Source: Anaerolineaceae bacterium (lineage in GTDB: Bacteria; Chloroflexota; Anaerolineae; Anaerolineales; Anaerolineaceae). Taken from it: DNA of 13,514 nucleotides. This document shows positions 1-6,197 of this stretch, in pieces. A program made the translations under genes and the position numbers. How positions within the stretch are numbered: the first letter of the stretch is position 1; each line of letters begins with the position of its first letter. The stretch spans positions 1 to 13,514 of the forward strand of contig JACZIY010000239.1 of the NCBI GenBank assembly GCA_014860845.1. The letters run 5' to 3'. The notes beneath the pieces were generated by a model. That model saw nothing but the letters and a program-made list of their open reading frames with translations. It did no database searches and had not been told where the DNA came from.

Positions 1-609
1 AGCACCAACCGCCATCCACACAGCCATTCGTTCGGTGGCTGGGTATTTTGTGATCAGTTGCTCATATTGGTCGATAAACCAATCGGTCGGGCGCATCAAG
101 TATTCCGGGCTCCCGTATTGCAGGCCGTAATCGGAAATAATGCTGCTGTACACACCGCGCAAGCCGCTATCCACAATGGCATGGATGTTCTCGTCATGCA
201 GCCCAAAGGTGTAGGCCATGTAATTCATATCGATGACCGAGGTAACCCCGCTATGTATGAGCTCCAGACAACCGGTCAGACAAACTGTGTAGATCTCTTC
301 GGGGGTAATGTTGGCGGCCGTCGGAGCTGTCACCACTGTCACCCAGTCCTGCACGGACATGTCCTCCCCCAATCCTTTGGTCGCGACCTGGAAGAGGTGG
401 TCATGGGTGTTGATCAGACCAGGGAATACGATTTTTCCACTCAGGTCTACGGTTTTCTCGGCAATGAATTGTCCATCAATCTCTTTGGAGGCACCAATAG
501 CGATGATCCGATTTCCTTGAATAGCAATGGAGCTTTCAGGTAGAATCGAACGTTTTTCGTCCTGGGTGACGATCAAAGCATTTGTTAGAAGTAAATCTAC
601 GTTATTCAT
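1..609 (-). CDS. Amidohydrolase family protein (ATZ/TRZ-like deaminase or hydrolase), N-terminal part
   Basis: The first 203 residues of a gene that runs off the left edge. Translation from 609 is open to base 1. Residues 1-60 form the usual beta-sandwich start of the amidohydrolase superfamily, with LLLTNALIVT and the GNRIIAIG strand. Next comes the metal-site signature PGLINTHDHLFQ, whose HxH pair is His69 and His71. The following KGLGEDMSVQDWV stretch and the GVTSVIDMNY strand fit the ATZ/TRZ, guanine deaminase and SAH/MTA deaminase group. These are zinc or iron enzymes that hydrolytically deaminate or dechlorinate ring compounds in the cytoplasm. The later His, Glu and Asp ligands lie outside the window, so the substrate cannot be given. 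The ATG at 609 has an AGAAGG ribosome binding site 4 nt upstream. The plus-strand ORF opposite it is a shadow. Family sure, specificity unknown. Confidence 0.85.
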   Translation of the reverse strand, partial: MNNVDLLLTNALIVTQDEKRSILPESSIAIQGNRIIAIGASKEIDGQFIAEKTVDLSGKIVFPGLINTHDHLFQVATKGLGEDMSVQDWVTVVTAPTAANITPEEIYTVCLTGCLELIHSGVTSVIDMNYMAYTFGLHDENIHAIVDSGLRGVYSSIISDYGLQYGSPEYLMRPTDWFIDQYEQLITKYPATERMAVWMAVGA

Positions 610-631
610 AAACCTTCTTATCCTGGGGTTG

Positions 632-660
632 AATTTATCGTTATGATCAGTGATACTTAA
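632..660 (-). promoter_or_regulatory. Possible promoter of the amidohydrolase gene
   Basis: On the minus strand TTAAGT (655-660) is separated by 17 bp from TAAATT (632-637). The -10-like box lies 22 nt before the ATG at 609. Both boxes are imperfect in an AT-rich region, so this is only a candidate. Confidence 0.25.
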
Positions 661-705
661 TTCTGTTTTATATTTTACATGGTGGGGGAGAAAATTTTTC
701 GATAT

Positions 706-749
706 CTTTAAATTTTCTTTACTGTATCTTTACAATTTTACAGTAAGAT
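706..749 (+). promoter_or_regulatory. Promoter with three 11-bp-phased CTTTAC repeats, candidate response-regulator operator
   Basis: CTTTAA (706-711), CTTTAC (717-722) and CTTTAC (728-733) are each separated by exactly 5 bp, giving an 11-bp period. Ten bp after the last repeat comes TAAGAT (744-749), a good -10 box, 31 nt before the ATG at 781. There is no usual -35 hexamer at the right distance; the repeats occupy that place, as in promoters activated by OmpR-family regulators. An overlapping perfect inverted repeat, TTACTGTA (719-726) and TACAGTAA (739-746), is also present. The same arrangement stands upstream of the second exported protein (3896-3928). Regulation by the adjacent response regulator is inference. 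Confidence 0.6.
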
Positions 750-780
750 TGAATTAATTAAGAAATTTGGAGGTCTATTC

Positions 781-1353
781 ATGAAAAAATTAATACTGAT
801 CGTAGGCGTTTTAATAGCCGTTCTGGCTATTGGTGGTTCCATTTGGGTGGTAAGTGCCCAGACAACTGATCCTCAGAATCCTGATCAGGATTATACCTGT
901 CCTGGTTATGGTGATGGAGAATTTTCCGGTGGATATGGTATGCGTGGACGAGGTATGATGGGTGGCTATTATGGTCAAAGTGCACAAACTGGTTGTTTGG
1001 CAGGTGATGTCGATAATCCGATGCACACCGCCATGATCCCATTTTTCGCAGAGGCATTAGGTCTATCCGAAGATGAACTGAATACCCGATTAAGTAATGG
1101 CGAAAGTTTATACGCAATCGCAGCTGAAGCAGGTGTTTCAGAGGAAGAATTTTTCAGCTTGATGCAGGATTTCCACACAAGTTATTGGGAATCAGCTGAT
1201 GTTGATGGTTCATTCTTCCAGAATCGCTATGAACGCATGCAGGAAAGATGGTCTGGTGAAGACTCATCCGGATACCCCGCTGGTGGATGCCATGGAAATG
1301 GTCGCTCCGGAAATTGGGGTGGTATGATGGGTTGGTTCCAACCAGAATCCTAA
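781..1353 (+). CDS. Secreted Gly/Met-rich protein with a GLSEDEL-type helical repeat domain
   Basis: A 190-aa protein of unknown function. It begins MKKLILIVGVLIAVLAIGG and has a clear Sec signal peptide, with likely cleavage after VSA at residue 26. The mature part starts with a Gly/Tyr/Met-rich, low-complexity region (about 40-66, including MRGRGMMGG). A predicted helical domain follows at 82-128, with EALGLSEDEL and an IAAEAGVSEEE segment. The tail is Gly-rich with His, Met and Trp (GGCHGNGRSGNWGG, GMMGW). Cys40, Cys72 and Cys170 are the only cysteines. The 82-128 domain aligns without gaps to residues 53-99 of the exported protein at 3377-3856, with 18 of 47 identities. The ATG at 781 has a TTGGAGG ribosome binding site 7 nt upstream. 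A strong terminator ends the unit, so it is probably monocistronic. It lies just before a two-component system whose regulator may activate it. Metal binding is conceivable from the Met/His/Cys content but unproven. Confidence 0.85.
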   Translation: MKKLILIVGVLIAVLAIGGSIWVVSAQTTDPQNPDQDYTCPGYGDGEFSGGYGMRGRGMMGGYYGQSAQTGCLAGDVDNPMHTAMIPFFAEALGLSEDELNTRLSNGESLYAIAAEAGVSEEEFFSLMQDFHTSYWESADVDGSFFQNRYERMQERWSGEDSSGYPAGGCHGNGRSGNWGGMMGWFQPES

Positions 1354-1373
1354 AATTTGATTGAAACTAAAAA

Positions 1374-1405
1374 CAGGCTGGCTGAGAAAGTCAGCCTGAA
1401 TTTTT
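1374..1405 (+). terminator. Rho-independent terminator after the 190-aa exported protein
   Basis: A 10-bp stem (1374-1383 with 1389-1398, one G-U pair) closes a 5-nt GAGAA loop and is followed by AATTTTTA. A run of A before the stem means it could also stop minus-strand transcription. It separates the exported protein gene from the two-component genes on the same strand. Confidence 0.85.
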
Positions 1406-1444
1406 AATGCATCTCTGGTTTGTTTTGAACACAATGATTGTGGA

Positions 1445-1472
1445 TTTTTTCAGACTAAATAGAGATTATAAT
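1445..1472 (+). promoter_or_regulatory. Possible promoter of the two-component operon
   Basis: A perfect TATAAT (1467-1472) lies 42 nt before the response regulator ATG. The only upstream partner is a T run (1445-1450, 16-bp spacing), a poor -35 box. I do not find the CTTTAC repeat array seen upstream of the two exported-protein genes, so autoregulation by the same operator is not apparent. Confidence 0.3.
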
Positions 1473-1514
1473 TTTTAATATCATTTATTAGCCTTACACT
1501 ATCAGGAAAGTAAA

Positions 1515-2180
1515 ATGACGCCTAAGATTTTAATCGTTGATGATGAACCTGGAATACGAAACCTGATCAGCGCCTATCTTCGTAACGAAGGGTATGAGTT
1601 ACAAGAAGCATTCGATGGACCTTCGGCTGTAAAAATTTCTCAATCTTTTAAACCGGATTTAATCATTCTGGATATCATGTTACCAGGCATGGATGGTCTG
1701 GAAGTTTTGAGTTTGATCAGGCAACATGCAGATCCTTATGTCATCTTCCTGACAGCAAAAACTGAGGAAACCGATAAAATTGTTGGATTAACTTTGGGTG
1801 GTGATGATTATGTCACCAAACCTTTTAGCCCGCGCGAATTGACAGCTCGGATTAAATCCGCTTTGAGGCGCGAACAAAATAAACCAGAAAAACAATCGGA
1901 GCTCACCAGTGAACATATTCGTCTGAATCCAAACAGCCGACAAATATGGGTTGAGGAAAATTTGCTTGATTTTACCCAGGTAGAATTTGATATTTTACAC
2001 ACATTCATGATCCATCAACATCAGGTTCTCAGCCGTGAACAACTCTTGCAGCATGTCTGGGGTTATGAATTTTACGGGGAGACCCGCACAGTTGATGTCC
2101 ATGTAGGGCATGTTCGAAAAAAATTAGGGGGTCGTTTTATCACGACGATCCGAGGTGTTGGATACCGGTTTGATGATTAG
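1515..2180 (+). CDS. OmpR/PhoB-family response regulator
   Basis: A full-length 221-aa DNA-binding response regulator. The receiver domain (about 1-118) has the acidic pair Asp9/Asp10, the phosphoacceptor Asp53 in IILDIMLPGMDG, the switch Thr80 in FLTAK and the conserved Lys102 in DYVTKPFSPREL. The C-terminal winged helix (about 128-221) has the family signatures LTQ-type recognition entry (DFTQVEFDIL), VLSREQLLQHVWGY, the RTVDVHVGHVRKKLG recognition helix and the IRGVGYRF wing. Proteins of this family dimerise on phosphorylation and bind direct repeats with a 10-11 bp period. The ATG at 1515 has an AGGAAAG ribosome binding site. The kinase gene starts 6 nt after the stop, so the two form one operon. 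The likely targets by position and promoter sequence are the flanking exported-protein genes; that is inference. No symbol is justified. Confidence 0.95.
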   Translation: MTPKILIVDDEPGIRNLISAYLRNEGYELQEAFDGPSAVKISQSFKPDLIILDIMLPGMDGLEVLSLIRQHADPYVIFLTAKTEETDKIVGLTLGGDDYVTKPFSPRELTARIKSALRREQNKPEKQSELTSEHIRLNPNSRQIWVEENLLDFTQVEFDILHTFMIHQHQVLSREQLLQHVWGYEFYGETRTVDVHVGHVRKKLGGRFITTIRGVGYRFDD

Positions 2181-2186
2181 GAAAAC

Positions 2187-3341
2187 ATGAAAAAAATCAA
2201 ATTTTTCTGGAAATTATTTTTAGCAATCTTTTTTGGAATATTCCTCAGTTTATTAACCCTGATGATTGCATTTCGAATATCAATTCCCTATGCATTCAGC
2301 CGCCATATGAGTGATATGAACATGATGATGCGGGATACAACCAATTTAAACATGGGAATTCGTATGATGGATAACGGATTGTACGAAATTTTCTACCAGA
2401 CATCCACTGAGGCATTGTGGATTGCCCTACCAGTAGTATTACTCATGTCCTTATTAATCAGTTGGGGCATCAGTCGCATGATCGAATCTCCTCTTCAGAA
2501 AATGTTCTTCGCTGCACAAGAAATCGCATCTGGCAAGTATCACCAACGTATTCCTCTTTCATTTGAACCGCACAACACAAATTTAGATCCTATTCAAAAA
2601 TTGGCGATAGGATTTAACCAAATGGCTGCCAGCCTGGAAGAAACAGAAAATATGCGTCAACAATTGATTGGGGATATTTCACATGAATTGAGAACACCTT
2701 TAACCACCATCAAAGGTTCCATGGAAGGCTTGATCGATGGTGTCGTCCAGGGAAACGAACAAACCTATCAACAGCTTTACCAGGAAGCTGATCGATTGCA
2801 AAGGTTGGTAGATGATTTACAGGAATTAAGCCGAATTGAAGGTGGAGCATACCATTTAAATCAGCAATGGGTGTCAATTTCGGAATTCTTACTGAATATT
2901 TCAAGAAAATATGAAAAAAAATTTCAAGAAAAGCAGATCCATTTTTCTATTTCACTTCCAGAACCAAATATCACGATTTTGGTTGACCCGGATCGATTAG
3001 AACAGGTTCTGGTAAATTTGTTGATGAATGCGCTCCAATTTACCGATCCAGGTAATTCTGTATTCCTCTCTGCTCAACAGCAAAGAAATGAGCTAAAAAT
3101 TCAGTTTCAGGATACTGGATCGGGGATTGCCTCAGAACATTTACCTCATATTTTCACCCGCTTTTATCGGGTTGATAAATCTCGCTCCCGGCAGAGTGGC
3201 GGTTCTGGGATTGGGTTGACCATAGCAAAGCGTCTGGTAGAAGCACATGGGGGCACTATTACAGTAACAAGTTCTGGAATCGGATCTGGAACTACTTTCA
3301 CGATCCACTTGCCAATTGAAATTAAAAAAGAAAAAGAGTAG
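2187..3341 (+). CDS. Membrane sensor histidine kinase with a short Met-rich sensor loop
   Basis: A 384-aa transmembrane kinase, partner of the regulator just upstream; its ribosome binding site AGGAAAA overlaps that gene's stop. Membrane helices lie at about 8-29 and 78-97, leaving an extracytoplasmic loop of only about 48 residues. Residues 40-61 of the loop hold one His and eight Met (M41, 44, 46, 47, 48, 56, 60, 61). A HAMP linker follows (about 98-155). The HisKA box has the phosphorylated His166 in DISHELRTPLTT. The ATPase domain has the N box with Asn281 (NLLMNALQFT), G1 DTGSGI (309-314), the F box FTRFYRVD (323-330) and G2 GGSGIGL (338-344). All catalytic motifs are intact. Met-rich loops in known sensors and transporters bind Cu(I) or Ag(I), so a soft-metal signal is a reasonable guess, not shown. 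The final codons (EIKKEKE) lie in the left arm of the terminator hairpin. Confidence 0.95.
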   Translation: MKKIKFFWKLFLAIFFGIFLSLLTLMIAFRISIPYAFSRHMSDMNMMMRDTTNLNMGIRMMDNGLYEIFYQTSTEALWIALPVVLLMSLLISWGISRMIESPLQKMFFAAQEIASGKYHQRIPLSFEPHNTNLDPIQKLAIGFNQMAASLEETENMRQQLIGDISHELRTPLTTIKGSMEGLIDGVVQGNEQTYQQLYQEADRLQRLVDDLQELSRIEGGAYHLNQQWVSISEFLLNISRKYEKKFQEKQIHFSISLPEPNITILVDPDRLEQVLVNLLMNALQFTDPGNSVFLSAQQQRNELKIQFQDTGSGIASEHLPHIFTRFYRVDKSRSRQSGGSGIGLTIAKRLVEAHGGTITVTSSGIGSGTTFTIHLPIEIKKEKE

Positions 3342-3359
3342 GAAACCTACTCTTTTTCT
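3329..3359. terminator. Bidirectional terminator between convergent kinase and exported-protein genes
   Basis: A perfect 14-bp inverted repeat (3329-3342 with 3346-3359) has an AAA loop. The kinase stop codon (3339-3341) is inside the left arm. On the minus strand the stem is followed by TTTTT, a good U-tract, 18 nt past the end of the gene that stops at 3377. On the plus strand the T run is part of the stem itself (TCTTTTTCT). It probably ends both transcripts. Confidence 0.85.
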
Positions 3360-3376
3360 CAATCATTTGTTATTTA

Positions 3377-3856
3377 TTACCGGTTGCGACCGCGTCCCAT
3401 ACCCATTTGATTTACAAATTCTCGTACGGGTTGTCCGTCTACCAGACAAGTGCCGTCACCTAAGAATTGTCCACCGAATGCAAATTCAGCGTTTTCTCCA
3501 GCTGCCATGTATCCACGACCCATCCAACCAGCATTGCGTGCACCATACAAACCAACTGGCATCAAAGCTCTGATCTCTTCCAGGGTTAAGCCTTCAGCTT
3601 GTGCAATCTGAGCAATTGTGAAACCATCAGCAATTCTTGCTTCAATTTCTTCTGCGGTCAGACCAAGGGCTTCAACAAATACAGCGATAATTTCGTCATG
3701 ATAAAGACCCAAACCATCTTCGGTCTGTAATTGTTGCTGCGTCGCAACACCATAACCATTACCAGGGGTACCTGATTGAGCGTAAACGCTCCCTACAACA
3801 CTAAAACTTGCTACTAACACTGCTGCCACTAAAATGGCAATTAAGCTCTTTTTCAT
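3377..3856 (-). CDS. Secreted protein sharing the 47-residue domain of the 781-1353 product
   Basis: A 159-aa exported protein of unknown function. The signal peptide (MKKSLIAILVAAVLVAS onwards) ends at a likely cleavage after VYA at residue 26, the same length as in the 190-aa relative. The shared domain is at 53-99, with VEALGLTAEEIEARI and IAQIAQAEGLTLEEI. The C-terminal part is Gly/Met/Arg-rich (GARNAGWMGRGYMAAG, NQMGMGRGRNR) and has the only cysteine, in DGTCLVDG. So the Gly/Met/Arg tract follows the domain here, while in the other protein it mainly precedes it. The ATG at 3856 has an AAAGGAG ribosome binding site about 6 nt upstream. The gene converges on the histidine kinase gene and shares its terminator. 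Its promoter region carries the same 11-bp-phased repeats as the relative. The domain's G-x-S/T-[LI]-xx-IA-xxx-G-[VL]-[ST] pattern resembles a helix-turn-helix, which is odd for a secreted protein. Confidence 0.85.
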   Translation of the reverse strand: MKKSLIAILVAAVLVASFSVVGSVYAQSGTPGNGYGVATQQQLQTEDGLGLYHDEIIAVFVEALGLTAEEIEARIADGFTIAQIAQAEGLTLEEIRALMPVGLYGARNAGWMGRGYMAAGENAEFAFGGQFLGDGTCLVDGQPVREFVNQMGMGRGRNR

Positions 3857-3895
3857 TTAAAACTCCTTTGTTTTATTGACTTGCTTATGATCTCA

Positions 3896-3928
3896 ATAAT
3901 ACTAGGAGCATGTTTAGAAAGTATTAAG
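3896..3928 (-). promoter_or_regulatory. Promoter with 11-bp-phased repeats upstream of the 159-aa exported protein
   Basis: On the minus strand CTTAAT (3923-3928), 5 bp, CTAAAC (3912-3917), 10 bp, then TATTAT (3896-3901) as -10 box. The box lies 39 nt before the ATG at 3856. The 11-bp repeat period and the 10-bp gap to the -10 match the promoter at 706-749 exactly, although the hexamers are less perfect and only two are seen. A shared activator, probably the neighbouring OmpR-type regulator, is inferred. Confidence 0.5.
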
Positions 3929-3992
3929 AAGTAGTGTGGATCGTGTTAGTCTTTTTTTGATTGAATTACCTGAATCAGACGCTCAATTGGTA

Positions 3993-5360
3993 TTAATCAG
4001 CTGCAGGTACTATGTTGGAAATCAAGGATTTTTCTTCTTCTACAGGTTCTGGATCTTTAACAACATCCGGAATGCTGGTTTCGATATGCCGAATTTTCGA
4101 GTTCATATACGCTATCCACGTGATCAAGATAGTTCCCAAACCAGCTATGACAAAGATCAAACCAATCCCACGCCCTGGCCCCACACCCACTATTCGAGCA
4201 ATAAAGGTATTTGAAAGTATGCCACCTTCCGACAACATCGGAACAAATACCAGATCAGCCAGAGGACCAGCCGTCAGGAAGGCAATTGGCATCATCGAAC
4301 GTGAGATCATACTGCGCATGGCAAATACCCGTCCCTGCAAATCCAGTGGCACCTTGACCTGAAAAATCGCCTGGCTGGAACCTGATGCCAGCGGTATGAC
4401 AAACAACATGACAAAATAACCAGCAGCAATAACAAAGGCATTTGGTCGCAGCCCTGCAATAGCTAACCCCAGACTGGATATCGTGACAAAAATCATGATG
4501 GATAAAATTTTCTTTTTAGAGCCTCCCCAGACTGAAAGAAGAACACTACCGATCAGCATACCCACCCCACCGGCGGTCTGCACGTAACCTAAAATGGCTG
4601 GAGAAAAGGATGCCAAAACCATGGGGCTGGTTAATACGGCTGCAAAGTTGAGCATGAAGTTGACGACTCCAAAATAGAAAACCAGACCCAATAATCCACT
4701 ATTCAGACGCAGGTAGCGCCAACCAGCCATGGCCTCCTGCCATTGACTGATCTTTTCCTTGGATTCCACCCGTTCCGGTTGGGGAATGTGTGAAATGATC
4801 ATGGTGCCCAAGGCTGCAAAATATGTGATGAAATCTATCAGGATTATGCCTTTCAAGCCAATCAGCCCAAATAACAATCCAGCCATCAATGGCGGAACCA
4901 GGTTTCCCAGTGCATTGCTCATTTGTGATAGACCATTGGCACGGGTTAAATCCTTTTTAGGGACAAGCATAACAACCGATGCAGCAAAAGCCGGTTCCTG
5001 AAATGCACTGAAAACTGAACCTACCAGAGCAATCAAATAAATATTCCAAATTTCCAATTGACCGGCCAGCAAGAGGAAAAATGCAGCCAGCGTAATGATG
5101 GCATTGCCAGTATCTGCTAACAGCATTACCTTCTTGCGATTGAAGCGATCCGCCACCGAACCAGCCACCGGACCTAACAGGACTGCTGGCAAACTCCCAA
5201 ACAAAACGGTAATGGCAAATGGCGTTGCTTTACCGGTTTGTTGAAAAATCCAGACGCCCAGAGCAAAGCTGGTCAACCCGGAGCCTAAAATTGAAATCAG
5301 TTGACCAACCCAAATGGTGAAAAATGTGCGCATATTCTGGGGTTCTTTTATCTTTGACAT
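3993..5360 (-). CDS. MFS drug-type exporter (DHA3-like, 12 membrane segments)
   Basis: A 455-aa integral membrane protein of the major facilitator superfamily, most like the DHA3/MFS_3 group of proton-driven exporters (macrolide or siderophore efflux types). The N-terminal half begins RTFFTIWVGQLISILGSGLT and has motif A in the loop between helices 2 and 3 (GSVADRFNRKK, Gly67, Asp71, Arg72). The second half has the group's signature VPLDLQGRVFAMRSMISRS. Many hydrophobic segments alternate with short charged loops, ending in a hydrophilic acidic tail (KDPEPVEEE). The substrate cannot be read from sequence. I chose the ATG at 5360 because AAAGGA lies 6 nt upstream; an ATG at 5378 adds six residues but has no ribosome binding site. 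An ArsR-type regulator gene ends 78 nt upstream on the same strand, so the two are probably co-transcribed or co-regulated. Confidence 0.9.
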   Translation of the reverse strand: MSKIKEPQNMRTFFTIWVGQLISILGSGLTSFALGVWIFQQTGKATPFAITVLFGSLPAVLLGPVAGSVADRFNRKKVMLLADTGNAIITLAAFFLLLAGQLEIWNIYLIALVGSVFSAFQEPAFAASVVMLVPKKDLTRANGLSQMSNALGNLVPPLMAGLLFGLIGLKGIILIDFITYFAALGTMIISHIPQPERVESKEKISQWQEAMAGWRYLRLNSGLLGLVFYFGVVNFMLNFAAVLTSPMVLASFSPAILGYVQTAGGVGMLIGSVLLSVWGGSKKKILSIMIFVTISSLGLAIAGLRPNAFVIAAGYFVMLFVIPLASGSSQAIFQVKVPLDLQGRVFAMRSMISRSMMPIAFLTAGPLADLVFVPMLSEGGILSNTFIARIVGVGPGRGIGLIFVIAGLGTILITWIAYMNSKIRHIETSIPDVVKDPEPVEEEKSLISNIVPAAD

Positions 5361-5395
5361 GATTTTCCTTTCACTCATTGGGAATACAAAATCGA

Positions 5396-5412
5396 CATTG
5401 AGGACTTCAATG
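5396..5412. repeat. Small inverted repeat between regulator and MFS genes
   Basis: CATTGA (5396-5401) and TCAATG (5407-5412) are perfect arms around GGACT, in the 78-nt gap before the MFS gene. It could be an operator or a weak hairpin; 6-bp arms may also occur by chance. Confidence 0.25.
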
Positions 5413-5438
5413 ATTGATCGCTATTCGGATGGAAGGTC

Positions 5439-6062
5439 TTACGCTTGCTGTTCGTTACTCAAATCACGGAAATAAAAACTTGGATACATGGCTAACGTCA
5501 TTGCAAATGTTTGCTGTTCAGGGTCTTTCGTGTCGGCGTCGATAAATTCTTCCAGCAATTCTTCCATTCGTTTGTGGAATTCATCCGCTTTTTCATCGCT
5601 CAGGTTACTGAGATAGCGTGATAGGGTTACCGCTCTCAATTTTCCAGCCACGCCTTGTTCCAATTGCAGCGACCGGGCTTGTAAGCTGCGCAACAAATCT
5701 TCCCGGGTTGTATCGATGGTGGAGGTCACCATGGTGTATAAGTTTTCTTTTCCCTCTGATGTGGAAAAATTTAGCAACGTAGGATCAATATCGATGAAAC
5801 TGGAGGTAGCCTGGTAATATTTTTCAATCAGGTTTGCAACCTGCCTTGTTTCAGCCACATTAATTAATCCTACTTTTTCCAGCATGTTGAAGTGATAATA
5901 TAACTTACTGGGTGCTAACCCCAGTTTTTCTGCCACTTCTTTAACATTTTGAGGTTTCTTCTCAAGCACTTCCATAATCTGGTTACGCACTGGGTCTGCC
6001 ACTACTTTTAGTGTGTCTAAATCTTTTATGATAAATACGCCTTCTCTTTTATTATGTCCCAT
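5439..6062 (-). CDS. ArsR-type winged-helix transcriptional regulator
   Basis: A 207-aa regulator. The N-terminal winged helix-turn-helix (about 14-75) reads LKVVADPVRNQIMEVL, then VKEVAEKLGLAPSKLYYHFNMLEKVGLI, the typical ArsR/HTH_20 pattern. No cysteine metal site of the arsenic or cadmium sensors is present, so it is not a classic metal repressor. The C-terminal half (about 95-207) is mostly charged helix, including EKADEFHKRMEELLEEFID, and probably binds a ligand or dimerises. Such regulators often sit beside a transporter gene that they control; here the MFS exporter follows. I chose the ATG at 6062 because AAAAGG precedes it by about 6 nt and the wHTH begins soon after. An in-frame ATG at 6137 would add 25 residues unlike the family and run through the likely promoter. 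A palindrome upstream suggests autoregulation. Confidence 0.88.
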   Translation of the reverse strand: MGHNKREGVFIIKDLDTLKVVADPVRNQIMEVLEKKPQNVKEVAEKLGLAPSKLYYHFNMLEKVGLINVAETRQVANLIEKYYQATSSFIDIDPTLLNFSTSEGKENLYTMVTSTIDTTREDLLRSLQARSLQLEQGVAGKLRAVTLSRYLSNLSDEKADEFHKRMEELLEEFIDADTKDPEQQTFAMTLAMYPSFYFRDLSNEQQA

Positions 6063-6089
6063 CGCAACCTTTTCTTTTATCGCTAAAAT

Positions 6090-6117
6090 TATTTTTACTG
6101 ATAAAAATAGTTTACAA
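6090..6117 (-). promoter_or_regulatory. Regulator promoter region with 8-bp palindrome, candidate operator
   Basis: TATTTTTA (6090-6097) and TAAAAATA (6102-6109) are perfect 8-bp arms around CTGA. On the minus strand TTGTAA (6112-6117), a possible -35 box, lies just upstream, so the palindrome covers the spacer and -10 zone. It begins 28 nt before the ATG at 6062. This is where a winged-helix repressor would bind to control its own gene. The AT-only arms lower the specificity of the call. Confidence 0.45.
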
Positions 6118-6172
6118 CGTTTAAAAGAGTTTGTCAATACCTTTTTTATGAATTATTTTATTTTACGAAACA

Positions 6173-6194
6173 GCCAATTTGCTTTTCAACTGGC
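6173..6194 (-). terminator. Weak hairpin after addA, possible terminator
   Basis: Just after the addA stop codon, GCCAGTT and AATTGGC pair as a 7-bp stem with one G-T wobble around an 8-nt loop. The next bases are TGTTTCG, a poor U-tract. It may end the addBA transcript inefficiently. Confidence 0.35.
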
Positions 6195-6197
6195 ACA

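Noticed and set aside
58..543. Plus-strand 161-aa open frame
   Set aside because: It lies antisense to the amidohydrolase, whose minus-strand translation has clear family motifs and runs open to the window edge. The plus-strand translation has no recognisable domain.
1431..1514. CTTTAC-type operator before the response regulator gene
   Set aside because: Only single loose matches (CTAAAT at 1455) were found and none with the 11-bp period, so autoregulation by that operator is not claimed.
3941..3992. Terminator after the MFS gene
   Set aside because: On the minus strand the gap has an A run in place of a T run and only weak inverted repeats, so no terminator is called.
3936..4214. Plus-strand 92-aa open frame starting in the intergenic gap
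   Set aside because: Most of it is antisense to the MFS C-terminus, and no ribosome binding site or known domain is seen.
6063..6137. N-terminal 25-residue extension of the ArsR-type regulator
   Set aside because: No good ribosome binding site at 6137. The extension would span the probable promoter and palindrome, and the internal ATG at 6062 has a better site.
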